A stretch of DNA of 64,000 bases, taken from the NCBI RefSeq assembly GCF_048773025.1, contig NC_133548.1:29264001-29328000 (forward strand). The letters are read 5' to 3'. Source of the DNA: Camelus bactrianus. Taxonomy: Eukaryota > Chordata > Mammalia > Artiodactyla > Camelidae. This document shows, piece by piece, positions 63,691-64,000 of this stretch (position 1 is its first letter; the number at the start of each line of letters is the position of its first letter). A model generated the notes under the pieces. The model worked only from the letters and a program-made list of their open reading frames with translations, did not search any database and was not told where the DNA came from. Position numbers and translations under genes: made by a program.

Positions 63691-64000
63691 CTTCAGTAAT
63701 GTTGGGTGATGTCTGTTGGGAATAGCTTCTCAGGTTTAGCCCCTTCCTTATGAAGCCCTAAATTGTTCCAGGACCTTCTGACTCTGTTCTTATTGATTCT
63801 AGAGAAGCTCTCCTATAAAGGTTTTAACCAGATATGCCAATACTGAATAACAGGGATAGAGGATGAAAACTCAAGTAACTTTTACTCCTCCATCAATTTT
63901 ATTACTCAGTTAAATTGCTCCAATGTCCGTCCATGCTCATTGTTTTCACTGAAAATTTTAACAAAATTTACCTTCTATTTAAATAGTTTTAACTTCATCT

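Larger units (their letters stand above)
61801..64000. other. 3' flank of LGR4
   Basis: No exon of a neighbouring gene can be recognised. It carries a deleted Tigger1, an L1-type fragment and MIRs. In human the next gene on this side is CCDC34, on the same strand; its first exon is not seen here. Confidence 0.7.

Noticed and set aside
61810-64000. First exon of CCDC34, the neighbour in human
   Set aside because: No CpG-rich segment, start codon context or donor site with a matching frame was found.

Overview
The window is a piece of a mammalian nuclear genome, most likely from a camelid (camel, llama or alpaca lineage). The species call rests on at least six copies of a tRNA-derived SINE, with A- and B-box promoter remnants and an A-rich tail, that matches what I know of the camelid-specific Vic-1 family. 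LINE-1 3' ends of the even-toed-ungulate type support it.

The only protein-coding gene I can support is LGR4 (GPR48), the leucine-rich-repeat G-protein-coupled receptor for R-spondins, on the + strand. Seventeen coding exons (exons 2-18) could be placed to the base. Joined, they encode 889 residues with no frameshift or premature stop. With the 62 residues contributed by exon 1 in human LGR4 as I remember it, the total is 951 aa, the human length. Exon 1 (signal peptide and N-terminal cap) lies upstream of the window.

Layout: 1-17783 is the 3' part of intron 1. 17784-56366 carries the ectodomain exons, most of them 66-72 bp and coding one leucine-rich repeat each; exon 5 (216 bp) codes three. 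Exons 15-17 encode the last repeats, the cysteine-rich cap and the hinge. 58611-59887 is the last coding exon, with the whole seven-helix domain and cytoplasmic tail. The 3' UTR follows, with poly(A) signals near 61.46 kb and 61.78 kb. 61.8-64 kb is flanking DNA holding a deleted Tigger1 transposon and ancient MIR and L1 fragments. No second gene is visible; CCDC34, downstream of LGR4 in human, is not reached.

Introns and flanks hold ordinary interspersed repeats: camelid SINEs, MIRs, L2, L1 3' ends, MER5/hAT and Tigger remnants, and microsatellites. I did not find a new biological system. The items most worth a second look are a perfect 19-bp-arm hairpin upstream of exon 2, a GC-AG intron after exon 16, a (CT)n microsatellite that forms the polypyrimidine tract of the last exon, and apparent loss of the glycosylation sequon at residue 505.
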